Shown here: one piece after another, positions 35,608 through 44,319 of the stretch | How the letters are laid out: the number at the start of each line of letters is the position of its first letter | How positions within the stretch are numbered: position 1 is the first letter of the stretch | Assembly: GCA_963818885.1 (NCBI GenBank) | Contig: CAWFTP010000003.1 | Span: forward strand, 682,001 to 746,000 | Direction of reading: 5' to 3' | Source of the DNA: DATFDN01 sp963818885 | GTDB lineage: Bacteria; Pseudomonadota; Alphaproteobacteria; Acetobacterales; Acetobacteraceae | Length of the DNA: 64,000 bases | The notes under the pieces: model-generated | Told to the model about the DNA's origin: nothing | The model's database searches: none | Seen by the model: only the letters and a program-made list of their open reading frames with translations | Program-made: the position numbers and the translations under genes

Positions 35608-35717
35608 GCCAATTCACAACGACTCGGGTTCATGGGATAGTGTCGAATTGCGCTCCGGGCGGCGCTGTTGGCCCGGATCGCGTCGCTTGCAACCACGCGC
35701 ATCATAGAAGGATCATC

Positions 35718-36332
35718 ATGGACGCCCTCTTCCCGCCCAACGAGCGCATCGGCCTGTTCATCGATGGAGCCAACCTCTACTCGGCTTCGCGCAACCTGGG
35801 CTTCGACGTCGACTACCGCAATCTGCTCGAGCACTTCCGCAAGCTCGGCACGGTCGTGCGGGCGTACTACTACGCCGCCGTGCTGGAGACCGAGGACTAC
35901 TCCCCGCTCAAGCCGCTGACCGACTGGCTCGCCTACAACGGCTACGCGCTGGTGACCAAGCCCGCCAAGGAGTTCACCGACGCCACCGGACGGCGGCGGG
36001 TCAAGGGGAACATGGACATCGAGCTCGCGGTCGACATGCTGGAGATGGCGCCGCATCTCGACCATGCCGTGCTGTTCAGCGGCGATTCCGACTTCCGCCG
36101 GCTGGTCGAGGCGGTGCAGCGCAAGGGCGTGCGCGTCTCGGTGATCTCGTCGATCCGCACCAGCCAGCCGATGGTGTCCGACGAGCTCCGCCGCCAGGCC
36201 GACCAGTTCATCGAACTGGCCGAGATCGCCCAGCACTTCACCCGCCGGCAGACCGAGCCGCGCCCGCCCCGCCAGAACGCGCCGCCGCGCGCCACCCCCG
36301 CCGATCCGTTCAGCGAGCCCGCCGCCGGGTGA
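35718..36332 (+). CDS. NYN (PIN-like) domain nuclease, LabA/DUF88 family
   Basis: A 204-residue protein with the three acidic blocks of NYN nucleases: IGLFIDGANLYSASRNLGF (residues about 10-28), RRVKGNMDIELAVDMLEMA (near 95-113) and AVLFSGDSDFRRLVEAVQRK. The family is thought to be RNA-cleaving and metal-dependent. The C-terminal 40 residues are Pro/Arg-rich and disordered. An AGAAGGA ribosome binding site precedes the ATG at 35718. The stop overlaps the GTG start of the uracil-DNA glycosylase gene, so the two are translated together. Confidence 0.9.
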   Translation: MDALFPPNERIGLFIDGANLYSASRNLGFDVDYRNLLEHFRKLGTVVRAYYYAAVLETEDYSPLKPLTDWLAYNGYALVTKPAKEFTDATGRRRVKGNMDIELAVDMLEMAPHLDHAVLFSGDSDFRRLVEAVQRKGVRVSVISSIRTSQPMVSDELRRQADQFIELAEIAQHFTRRQTEPRPPRQNAPPRATPADPFSEPAAG

Positions 36333-36979
36333 GCCTGTCCGCCCCGGCGGCACCGCCAGCCGACTGCGACCTGTGCCCTCGGCTCGCTGAATTCCGACAG
36401 ACCAACCGGAATCATAACCCCGATTGGTTCAACGCGCCGGTTCCCAGTTTCGGACCGCTCAATGCGCCGATCCTGGTGGTCGGGATGGCGCCCGGCCTGC
36501 GCGGGGCCAACCGCACCGGCCGGCCGTTCACCGGGGATCATGCCGGGATGTTGCTGTATCAGACGCTGCTGCACTACGGCCTTGCTACCGGCAGCTACGG
36601 CGCCGAGGCGACGGACGGGCTGGAGCTCACCGGCTGCCGGATCGCCAATGCGGTGCGCTGCGTGCCACCGGCGAACAAGCCGTTGCCCGCGGAGGCGAAT
36701 ACCTGCAACCGCTTTCTGCGGGGCGAACTGGCGGCGATGGTTGGGCTACGCGCGGTGCTCGCGCTCGGGATGCTTGCGCACGCGGCAGTATGCCGGGCGG
36801 TCGGAACGCCGGCGGCACGGCTCCCTTTCCGCCACGGCGCGATTTATTCGCTGCCGGGCGGCGTGCTGCTCGCCGACAGCTATCATGTGTCGCGCTACAA
36901 CACGAACACCGGGCGGCTGACGCAGGAGATGTTCGAGGCGGCGATGGCCGCGTTGCTCGACCGGCTCGGCCCGGCATGA
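36329..36979 (+). CDS. Family 5 uracil-DNA glycosylase (UdgB-like)
   Basis: Removes uracil and other deaminated bases from DNA. Motif A is VVGMAPGLRGANRTGRPFTG, the UDGb form, which lacks the usual catalytic Asp/Asn. Motif B is SYHVSRYNTNTGRLT. Four cysteines (13, 16, 111 and 126) are placed to bind the [4Fe-4S] cluster of this family. The 216-residue protein starts at a GTG overlapping the NYN gene stop. Confidence 0.9.
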   Translation: MSLSAPAAPPADCDLCPRLAEFRQTNRNHNPDWFNAPVPSFGPLNAPILVVGMAPGLRGANRTGRPFTGDHAGMLLYQTLLHYGLATGSYGAEATDGLELTGCRIANAVRCVPPANKPLPAEANTCNRFLRGELAAMVGLRAVLALGMLAHAAVCRAVGTPAARLPFRHGAIYSLPGGVLLADSYHVSRYNTNTGRLTQEMFEAAMAALLDRLGPA

Positions 36980-36987
36980 GGTGAGCG

Positions 36988-37566
36988 GTGGGGTCGGAGC
37001 GGCTGCTGGCGCTGACCGACGGGGTCATCGCGGTCATCATCACCATCATGGTGCTGGAGATGAAGGCGCCAGAAGGTATCCACCTCGCGGCGCTGGCGGC
37101 CCTGTGGCCGGTGTTCCTGAGCTACGTGCTGAGCTTCATCTACGTCGCGATCTACTGGAACAACCACCACCATTTCTACAAGCTGGCGCCGGAGGTCGAC
37201 GGTGTCGTGCTGTGGGCCAACTTCAACCTGCTGTTCTGGCTGTCCCTCGTGCCGTTCACCACGGCTTGGATCGGCGAGCACCCGTTGGCCCCGGTACCGA
37301 CCGCGCTTTACGGCGTGTCGCTGCTGGCTTGCGCGCTCGCCTGGTACGGGATGCAAACGGCGATCATGCGGCTACAGGGGCCGGACTCGCCGCTGCGGCG
37401 CGCCGTGGGGCGAGACTTGAAGGGCAAAACCTCGCCATTGCTCTACGTTGCCGGCATTATTCTCGCTTTCATCGCGCCGGTCATCGCGGACATTATCTAT
37501 GCCGCGGTCGCGCTGATGTGGCTGATCCCAGACCGGCGTGTGGCGCAGGCTGTGCGGGAACATTGA
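36988..37566 (+). CDS. TMEM175/DUF1211 family membrane protein
   Basis: A 192-residue protein with about five or six helices. The N-terminal ERLLALTDGVIAVIITIMVL is the family's (F/T)SDG-type first helix, which lines the pore of bacterial TMEM175 potassium channels; YWNNHHHFYKLAPEVDGVVL is the second conserved block. The first motif reads TDG rather than FSD. It starts with GTG, eight bases after the glycosylase stop. A more distant homologue is encoded at 56.3-56.9 kb. Confidence 0.86.
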   Translation: MGSERLLALTDGVIAVIITIMVLEMKAPEGIHLAALAALWPVFLSYVLSFIYVAIYWNNHHHFYKLAPEVDGVVLWANFNLLFWLSLVPFTTAWIGEHPLAPVPTALYGVSLLACALAWYGMQTAIMRLQGPDSPLRRAVGRDLKGKTSPLLYVAGIILAFIAPVIADIIYAAVALMWLIPDRRVAQAVREH

Positions 37567-37582
37567 TGCGTTGGCTGCGGGC

Positions 37583-38368
37583 TCAGGCCGGCTTCGCCAC
37601 GACCAGCAAGTGCCAGCCGAACCTCCGCTGCAGTGCACGAAACATCGCCGGCGGCATCGCGGCGAACCAGGGCTGCAGCTCGTACTCATAGCGAACGTAT
37701 TTCTCGACCACATAGGGAAAGATGTGGTCCTGGGCGATCGAGATGATGCGGAACCCGGCCGGCTCGAGAAGCTCGTGAACCTGCTGGCGCGTGTAGGTGA
37801 GAGCAAGCGGGCAGCCCGACTGCGCTTCCGGCTGATCGAAGCCCGCCTCGATCATCGTCTGCTTCCACGAATCCTCAGCGTAGAGCATCAAGCGGAATTC
37901 GCCGTCGCCCCGCAACAAGCGGCGCACTTGGCGCACCACGGCATCCGGCCGGGGAGTATGATGTATCACGCCGAAGGAATACGCGAGATCGAACGATGCA
38001 GGCTGCAGGTGCGCAGCCAAATCTTCGGCGTTCGCCAGGATGAAACGCCCAGGGAGCCGATACAAATCGAACCGCTGGCGCGCCATATCAAGGCTGGCTT
38101 CGGATAGTTCCACGCCAGTGTAGTCCGCTCCGGAACGCGCGAAATTCACCGCATCAGTGCCAATGCCGCTGCCGACCTCCAGCACTCGGTGGCCACGCCA
38201 ACGATCGAATTGCGCAAATGCCGGAATGTGCGGTTCGACAAAATACCTCCTTTGCTCGACCTCATCGAAATAGCGCTGAGAGCCGGGCTCAGCCGCGGAG
38301 TGGCGTGAGTTGCAAGGCCTTCGGTTCCAGTATTCGGCCACGGCCTCAATAGAAGGCGACACATCCAT
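37583..38368 (-). CDS. Class I SAM-dependent methyltransferase
   Basis: A 261-residue protein with motif I HRVLEVGSGIGTDAVNFARS, then TGVELSEASLDMARQRFDLY and AYSFGVIHHTPRPDAVVRQV, typical of Methyltransf_25/UbiE enzymes acting on small molecules or sugars. The ATG at 38368 has GGGGGTC upstream; the next in-frame start (GTG, 38398) has none. It opens the AT-richer sugar island and is divergent from the GDP-mannose epimerase gene across a 153-base gap. Confidence 0.87.
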   Translation of the reverse strand: MDVSPSIEAVAEYWNRRPCNSRHSAAEPGSQRYFDEVEQRRYFVEPHIPAFAQFDRWRGHRVLEVGSGIGTDAVNFARSGADYTGVELSEASLDMARQRFDLYRLPGRFILANAEDLAAHLQPASFDLAYSFGVIHHTPRPDAVVRQVRRLLRGDGEFRLMLYAEDSWKQTMIEAGFDQPEAQSGCPLALTYTRQQVHELLEPAGFRIISIAQDHIFPYVVEKYVRYEYELQPWFAAMPPAMFRALQRRFGWHLLVVAKPA

Positions 38369-38521
38369 GTCCGACCCCCAGCTTCGCCTTGAAATCACAA
38401 CAAGTATCTGGTCTTACCTTCATCTACCCGCTCCTTGCCCGCAAGCTTCAAATAATAGCTGACAATCACGGCCAGGCTGCTAACCTTCCGGCAGGTTCGC
38501 AAGGCTCCACGGGGGGGCAAC

Positions 38522-39493
38522 GTGAGATCGGCATTGATCTGCGGTGCCGGTGGGTTCATCGGCAGCCATATGGTTCGTCGTCTGAAGCACGAAGGCTTCT
38601 GGGTTCGTGGCGTCGATCTGAAATTTCCCGAGTTTGCTGAAACCGAAGCCGACGATTTCGTGCTCGGCGATCTGCGCGATGCTACCTTCTGCAGCACGAT
38701 CGCTGATCGCCGGTTCGACGAGGTCTATCAGCTCGCAGCCGACATGGGCGGCGCTGGCTATATCTTCATTGGCGAGAATGATGCCGACATCATGCACAAT
38801 TCCGCGGCGATCAACCTCAATATGCTGGAGGCGATCCGGCGTCGCGCTATACGTCGGGTGTTCTACTCCTCTTCCGCCTGCATCTATCCCGCCTACAACC
38901 AGGAAGACCCGGATCGTCCGAATTGTGAGGAGGGCAGCGCGTACCCCGCGGCGCCGGACAGCGAGTACGGGTGGGAGAAGCTGTTCAGCGAACGGCTTTA
39001 TCTGGCTTACCAGCGCAACCACGGCATCGAGGTGCGGATCGCCCGCTATCACAACGTCTTCGGGCCCGAGGGCACCTGGACCGGCGGCAAGGAGAAGGTC
39101 CCAGCCGCGCTGTGCCGCAAGATCGCCCAGGCCGACCCGGACGGACACATTGATATGTGGGGAGACGGTCAGCAGACAAGATCGTTTCTATACATAGACG
39201 AGTGCCTTGAGGGCACTCTGCGCCTGATGCGCTCGGACTTCTCTGGCCCCGTGAATATCGGCTCCGAGGAGATGGTCACGATCGACGGGCTTGCGCGGAT
39301 GATCATGCAGGTCGCCGGCAAGCGCCTATCGATTCGCCACATTCCCGGCCCGATGGGCGTGCGCGGCCGCCGGTCCGACAACCGCCTGATCCGCGACCGG
39401 CTTGGCTGGGCACCCAGCCAGCCGCTATCGGCCGGGCTCGCCGCCACCTACCTCTGGATCGAACGCCAAGCTGCAGCGATTGCGGCGCGCTGA
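38522..39493 (+). CDS. GDP-mannose 3,5-epimerase-like NAD-dependent epimerase
   Basis: A 323-residue short-chain epimerase. It begins with the NAD motif ICGAGGFIGSHMVRRL and keeps all the residues described for plant GME: the catalytic Cys in SSSACIYP (Cys120), YGWEK (Tyr149, Lys153) and the Lys of GGKEKVP (Lys192). NVFGPEGTWTGG, WGDGQQTRSFLYIDECLEG and PVNIGSEEMV also follow GME closely. It should convert GDP-D-mannose to GDP-L-galactose or GDP-L-gulose. Start is GTG at 38522 behind a G-rich ribosome binding site. Confidence 0.85.
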   Translation: MRSALICGAGGFIGSHMVRRLKHEGFWVRGVDLKFPEFAETEADDFVLGDLRDATFCSTIADRRFDEVYQLAADMGGAGYIFIGENDADIMHNSAAINLNMLEAIRRRAIRRVFYSSSACIYPAYNQEDPDRPNCEEGSAYPAAPDSEYGWEKLFSERLYLAYQRNHGIEVRIARYHNVFGPEGTWTGGKEKVPAALCRKIAQADPDGHIDMWGDGQQTRSFLYIDECLEGTLRLMRSDFSGPVNIGSEEMVTIDGLARMIMQVAGKRLSIRHIPGPMGVRGRRSDNRLIRDRLGWAPSQPLSAGLAATYLWIERQAAAIAAR

Positions 39494-39508
39494 TGCTGTT
39501 CTGAAGAT

Positions 39509-40876
39509 TCAGTTCGTGAGATGGTCGAAGCGATCGGCACGTTCCGTCCGCTCAAGGGGATCGCTTTTCTTGCCGTCGCGGATTCCAAGCGGGATGTATT
39601 TTCGTGCGAAGCGTCGCCGCGAAGAGTCCAATACACGCCAGCAGTCGATGATCGTAGCGCCGGCCGCCCGGGACCAATCCACGGCAGCCAGCTCCGGAAG
39701 CGGTAGCGCTATCACCACCACGTCACAGCGCAGGCATTCCTCCGGCGAGCTTGCGATGGTGATCCGGCCGGCGAAAACAGCGTCGGCCTCCTTGTTCGCC
39801 ATCGGGTCCCAGCCCACGACCTGCCGGCCTTCGGCAGCGAGCCATGCCGCCAGATCGATTCCGAATGACCTGTCGAGAATCGGTGTCCCCGGCTTGTACG
39901 CGAGGCCAAGCACGCCAACACGACTTTCGCGCGGCGCGACATTGAGGACCTGGCTCAAAACATAGTGGGCGTGATCGGAATTGGCGCGATCGACGGCATT
40001 GAAGATTGTCGCCGGCATTCCGACGAGACCCATGAAGCTCGCCATGGCGCGATTGTCGCGCGGCCAGCAGGGGCCGCCGTAGGGTACCGCCCCGGTGAGG
40101 AAACGGCGACCCAGCCGATAAGCCAGCGCCCGCGTCACACGGTCGACGTCGGCGTCCGGCACCTCGTTGCAGAGCTGCAGCAACATGTTGGCGAAGGCAA
40201 CCCGCATCGTTTCGTGACTGTTCGAGGCTATCTTGGCGATTTCCGCCTCGGTCGGCGTGACGCGGACCACTGGCGCTTCGTTGACCACGAGTTTCCGGTG
40301 GATGGCTGCTATGGTCTCGCCGCTGGCTTCGTCCCCCTCTCCGATCAAAACATAGTCCGGCTGCAGCAAGCCTTTCATCACCTCGCCCTGGGCGATGAAG
40401 GATGGGTTGTAGCAATAGCCGAGGCGATCTCCGATCCGGCGGCCCGCCGCCGCTTCCAAGGCGGGAATGAGCTGCAGGCGGCTTGACCGCGGCAGCACGG
40501 TGCTGACCACCGCGATCACATGGCGTTCGGACTTCCGCCCCGCGGCGCGGCCAATCGTCCTCAGTGATTGCTCAACGTAAGCATTCGAGAAGCCGCCGAG
40601 CGAGTTGCTCGGCGTGGGCACGACGATGAAGCTGACCGAGGAGTCGGCGATCGCCTCCGCGGCAACGGTGGTCGCTCGAAACCGGCCCGTCCCCAACGCT
40701 GCCAGACGTTCCATGACGCCCGGCTCGGTCGTCCGGAAGCCGCCATCGTTTAGGCCGCGAACCAGCGACGCATCGACATCGACGCCGATCATCCGGTGAC
40801 CGGCCGCCGCCAGCGCAACAGCCAGCGTGACGCCCACCTTACCGAGGCCGAACACGGAGATGCGATCGTCGCTCAC
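39509..40876 (-). CDS. UDP-glucose/GDP-mannose dehydrogenase family nucleotide-sugar dehydrogenase
   Basis: A 455-residue enzyme that should oxidise a nucleotide sugar to its uronic acid. The NAD motif is ISVFGLGKVGVTLAVALAAA. The catalytic Cys lies in the variant block YGGPCWPRDNRAMASF (usually GGSCFPKD), and the C-terminal domain has VGVLGLAYKPGTPILDRSFG. It converges on the epimerase gene with 15 bases between them. The changed active-site block leaves the substrate (UDP-Glc, UDP-HexNAc or GDP-hexose) open. Confidence 0.87.
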   Translation of the reverse strand: MSDDRISVFGLGKVGVTLAVALAAAGHRMIGVDVDASLVRGLNDGGFRTTEPGVMERLAALGTGRFRATTVAAEAIADSSVSFIVVPTPSNSLGGFSNAYVEQSLRTIGRAAGRKSERHVIAVVSTVLPRSSRLQLIPALEAAAGRRIGDRLGYCYNPSFIAQGEVMKGLLQPDYVLIGEGDEASGETIAAIHRKLVVNEAPVVRVTPTEAEIAKIASNSHETMRVAFANMLLQLCNEVPDADVDRVTRALAYRLGRRFLTGAVPYGGPCWPRDNRAMASFMGLVGMPATIFNAVDRANSDHAHYVLSQVLNVAPRESRVGVLGLAYKPGTPILDRSFGIDLAAWLAAEGRQVVGWDPMANKEADAVFAGRITIASSPEECLRCDVVVIALPLPELAAVDWSRAAGATIIDCWRVLDSSRRRFARKYIPLGIRDGKKSDPLERTERADRFDHLTN

Positions 40877-40959
40877 GCTGACAGTTTGACCTTGAATTTG
40901 GGAGACGTCTAGGACTTCCCTTTAGTGGCTTGGTTCAACTGGCATCTGAGGAAGATGCA

Positions 40960-42687
40960 ATGACCATACCAGGGATGTCCTCATTAGAATCGTTTCTACG
41001 CCGTGCGAATCCGCTGAGATCGAACGGGGCACGCAGCGCACGTAGAAAACTCGGGCGCCTGGCGCTCGCCGGCTACGACCGTGCGCGGGCGGTCCGCCCC
41101 GGTTACGCTCTTGCGCTCCGCACGAGCGGGGATGCGATGCTGGAGGCAAATCGCGTTCATGAAGCGATTGCCTGCTATGATCGTGCCCTGAAGATTCAAC
41201 CGGACAACGTCACCGGCCTCTATAATCGTGCCGTTGCATTGAGGAAGTTGCGGCGGTCCGATGATGCACTCGCGGACATTGATCATGCGCTCGCGCTCAA
41301 GCCGGACTTTGCTGACGCTCTGATAAGCCGCGCCAAGATTCTACGAATGTGCGGGGATATTGATCAGGCACTTACATGTTTCAGAAGGGCCATGGAGCTC
41401 CGGCCGAAGGATCCGAAGTTGCATTCAACCTATATTTTCAGCCTCAATTTTGATCCGGCCGCATCCGAGGCAGACAAACAGCGTGAGCGCGCTGAATGGG
41501 ACCAGAGGCACGCCCAGAAATTCAGCTCGCACGTAACGGCGCACGACAATGACCCTATCCCCCGACGCCTCCGGATCGGCTACGCGTCGAGCTATTTCCG
41601 GCATGACAATGCCGCATACGGGTTCGGCAATGCCATCCTGCATCATGACCCGGACCGATTTGAGGTGTTTTGCTACTCGGACACCTTGAGCGAGGATGAC
41701 GTGACCGCACGTCTGCGCGAGCACATCGATCAGTGGCACCGTACGAGGCAGCTTTCCGACGATCAGTTGGCCGCACTGATCCGGAGCGACCGGATCGATA
41801 TTCTCGTCGACTGCGTCGGACACATGGTCGGCAACCGCCTACTGGTTTTCGCGCGAAAACCGGCGCCCATACAGGTTTCCGCCTGGGGCGAGCCCACCGG
41901 TACCGGTCTTCAGGCGATGGACTACCTGCTGTCCAGCCGCGTGCTGATACCGGAATCCGATCGCGCGCTGTTTGCCGAGCAGATCATTGATCTGCCAAAC
42001 TTCACCGGCCTCTGGACGCCGGGCTCCTTGCCTGATCCCGGACCGCTGCCCGCTCTGTCCCGCGGGCACGTCACGTTCGGTTCCTTCAACCGGGTGCTCA
42101 AGCTCAGCGATGCGACGATCCGTTGCTGGGCGACGATCCTGCGACAGCTGCCGCATGCGAGACTCGTTCTCAAGAACCCGCAGCTGGACGATGCCGCGCA
42201 GCGAGCGAGGCTTGCCGCCGCCTTCGAGGCGGAGGGCGTTCCCACAACGACCCTGATCTTCATCGGGGGCACGGACCGCACGTCCCATTTCGCCGCCTAC
42301 AACGCGATCGACATCGCCCTTGATCCCTTCCCGCATGGAGGAGGGATGACCACCCTTGATGCGTTGTGGATGGGAGTTCCGGTGGTGGCGTGCGCCGGCA
42401 AGACGGTCTCCGCCCGTTGGGCCACGACAAGCCTGGTGCCGTTGGGACTGGCGGATTTCATAGCGGACGGCCCGGAGAGTTACGTCGAACTCGCTTTGGC
42501 AAAGGCGGCGGATCTCGAATCGCTGTCCCGGCTCCGCGCCGGCCTGCGTGAACGCGTGGCCACCTCGGATTTCGGCGACGGAGCGCGCTACTGTCGCGCC
42601 GTCGAAGCGGCGTACCTCGAGATGTGGGAGCGCTGGTGCCGAAGCCGTTTGGAGCACACCGTCACGACACGAGGAGGGTCGGCTTAG
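40960..42687 (+). CDS. TPR-containing O-GlcNAc transferase homologue (SPINDLY family)
   Basis: A 575-residue glycosyltransferase-41-type protein. TPR units occupy about residues 45-165 (EAIACYDRALKIQPDNVTGL, then DALADIDHALALKPDFADAL). The catalytic half shows DILVDCVGHMVGNRLLVFAR, PAPIQVSAWGEPTGTGLQAM and the nucleotide-binding GGGMTTLDALWMGVPVVACA. Bacterial members often glycosylate flagellin or other proteins. The ATG at 40960 follows GAGGAAG; the frame is also open to a TTG at 40930. Base composition is less GC-rich than that of the flanking housekeeping genes. Confidence 0.9.
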   Translation: MTIPGMSSLESFLRRANPLRSNGARSARRKLGRLALAGYDRARAVRPGYALALRTSGDAMLEANRVHEAIACYDRALKIQPDNVTGLYNRAVALRKLRRSDDALADIDHALALKPDFADALISRAKILRMCGDIDQALTCFRRAMELRPKDPKLHSTYIFSLNFDPAASEADKQRERAEWDQRHAQKFSSHVTAHDNDPIPRRLRIGYASSYFRHDNAAYGFGNAILHHDPDRFEVFCYSDTLSEDDVTARLREHIDQWHRTRQLSDDQLAALIRSDRIDILVDCVGHMVGNRLLVFARKPAPIQVSAWGEPTGTGLQAMDYLLSSRVLIPESDRALFAEQIIDLPNFTGLWTPGSLPDPGPLPALSRGHVTFGSFNRVLKLSDATIRCWATILRQLPHARLVLKNPQLDDAAQRARLAAAFEAEGVPTTTLIFIGGTDRTSHFAAYNAIDIALDPFPHGGGMTTLDALWMGVPVVACAGKTVSARWATTSLVPLGLADFIADGPESYVELALAKAADLESLSRLRAGLRERVATSDFGDGARYCRAVEAAYLEMWERWCRSRLEHTVTTRGGSA

Positions 42688-42730
42688 TCTGGCCATGAAT
42701 GCCAGTATCCGAAGTATCTGGCGCGGACCG

Positions 42731-43450
42731 CTACGGTCCGGCGGACGCGCGGATCGCCGCGATCGAGCGGCGCTGCTGCCCGTCCGGGCCGAAGTTATCG
42801 GGCGCCAGCCATTGCTCGAACGCCGCCCGTACCCCCGGCCATTCGGCATCCGTGATCGAGAACCAGGCGGTGTCCCGATTGCGGCCCTTGTAGACAACGG
42901 CCTGGCGGAACACGCCCTCGAAGCGGAAGCCGAACCGTTCGGCGGCGGCGCGCGAGGCGGCATTCAGGCTGTCGCACTTCCATTCGTAGCGGCGATAGCC
43001 GAGCTCGTCGAAGACGCGACGCATGAGAAGGAACATGGCCTCGGTCGCGACACGCGTCCGCTTCAGGAGCGGCGAATAGGTGATGTAGCCGACCTCGACC
43101 GTCCCGTTGGCCGGATCGGCCCGCATCAGCGCGGCGGTTCCAACTGCGCGTCCGGCTGCGAGATCGATGATCGCGTGATGCAGCCGATCGGAATCGGCCG
43201 CTGCCTTCGTCAGGAAGGCGCGATAGGCATCGATGTCGGCCGGCCGTTCAGCAGGCAAGTATGTCCAATCCCGCCCGTCTTGTGCCTCGGCAAAGGCGGC
43301 GTACAAGTCGGTCGCATGTCGCTCGACCGAGACCGGCTCCACCCGGCAATACCGGCCGCTGATCGCCGCCCGGGGCGGCAGCGCCCGGGGGATCCAGCCG
43401 GGCACCGGGACGCCGACCGGCTGGCCGTACTCGTTGGTGGCCACGCTCAC
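42731..43450 (-). CDS. GNAT family N-acetyltransferase (RimJ-like)
   Basis: A 239-residue protein. After a 30-residue lead, a GNAT fold follows: GTAALMRADPANGTVEVGYI, the acetyl-CoA region PLLKRTRVATEAMFLLMRRV, the Asn-containing KCDSLNAASRAAAERFGFRF and the ending EGVFRQAVVYKGRNRDTAWF. This is the pattern of RimJ/RimL-type enzymes acetylating protein or small-molecule amines. Translation starts at a GTG (43450; a second GTG lies at 43444). The substrate is unknown. Confidence 0.88.
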   Translation of the reverse strand: MSVATNEYGQPVGVPVPGWIPRALPPRAAISGRYCRVEPVSVERHATDLYAAFAEAQDGRDWTYLPAERPADIDAYRAFLTKAAADSDRLHHAIIDLAAGRAVGTAALMRADPANGTVEVGYITYSPLLKRTRVATEAMFLLMRRVFDELGYRRYEWKCDSLNAASRAAAERFGFRFEGVFRQAVVYKGRNRDTAWFSITDAEWPGVRAAFEQWLAPDNFGPDGQQRRSIAAIRASAGP

Positions 43451-43496
43451 GTGACGGTCCCTTCGGTGCTATGCTCGCGGCAGATGGGAACAGATC

Positions 43497-43582
43497 TGGT
43501 GCGGTCGAGAAGACTCGAACTTCCACGGGGTTTCCCCCACAAGCACCTCAAGCTTGCGCGTCTACCATTCCGCCACGACCGC
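43497..43582 (-). tRNA. tRNA-Leu (anticodon GAG)
   Basis: On the minus strand the acceptor GCGGTCG pairs with CGACCGC. The anticodon arm is CAAGC-TTGAGGT-GCTTG with anticodon GAG, a long variable arm follows (typical of class II tRNAs), and the T-loop is TTCGAGT. Discriminator A is followed by encoded CCA (complement of 43497-43499). 86 bases. Confidence 0.95.
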
Positions 43583-43605
43583 ATCGGGCCGCGGGGATAT
43601 AGCGG

Positions 43606-44319
43606 ATGACCGATTCCTGTTCAATCGGCGCCGCCTTGGCGCCGGAATGGCAGGTTTCCGAGGGTCTGACCCCGTACGAGGAGGCGCTCTCGGCCATGCG
43701 GGCGCGGGTCGCGGCGATCCACGCCCGCACATCGCGCCAGCAGGTCTGGCTGGTGGAGCATCCGCCGCTCTACACCGCCGGCACGTCCGCCCGTCCCCAG
43801 GATCTGGTGCAGCGCGAGCGCTTCCCGACCTTCGCCGCAGGGCGCGGCGGGCAATGGACGTACCATGGGCCCGGACAACGCACGGCCTACGTCATGCTCG
43901 ACCTGACCCGCCGGCACGGCACGGTGCCGCCACGCGACGTGCGCTGCTTCGTCCACGGCCTGGAGGAGTGGCTGATCCGCACGCTCGCCCGCTTCAACCT
44001 GCGCGGCGAGAGACGGGAGGGGCGCATCGGCATCTGGATCACCGGACCGGGCGGCCGCGAGGCGAAGATCGGCGCCATCGGCGTGCGCGTGACCCGCTGG
44101 GTGAGCTGGCACGGCGTCGCGCTGAACGTCGATCCGGATCTCTCACATTTCGCGGGCATCGTGCCCTGCGGCATCGCCGAGCACGGTGTCACCAGCCTGC
44201 ACGCGGAGGGCATCGCGATCAGCATGGCGGAGGCCGACATCGCCCTGCGCGCGGCGTGGGATGAGGTATTCGGGGCGGCTCAGCGCCCCAGCGCGACGGG
44301 CGAGACGTCGGCCACCTGA
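43606..44319 (+). CDS. lipB: Lipoyl(octanoyl) transferase LipB
   Basis: Moves octanoyl groups from acyl carrier protein to lipoyl domains. The 237-residue protein carries VWLVEHPPLYTAGTSARPQD, GGQWTYHGPGQRTAYVMLDL, the catalytic Lys region AKIGAIGVRVTRWVSWHG and the catalytic Cys in AGIVPCGIAEHGVTSL. Length is normal. Its 3' end overlaps the convergent protease gene by 40 bases. Confidence 0.95.
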   Translation: MTDSCSIGAALAPEWQVSEGLTPYEEALSAMRARVAAIHARTSRQQVWLVEHPPLYTAGTSARPQDLVQRERFPTFAAGRGGQWTYHGPGQRTAYVMLDLTRRHGTVPPRDVRCFVHGLEEWLIRTLARFNLRGERREGRIGIWITGPGGREAKIGAIGVRVTRWVSWHGVALNVDPDLSHFAGIVPCGIAEHGVTSLHAEGIAISMAEADIALRAAWDEVFGAAQRPSATGETSAT

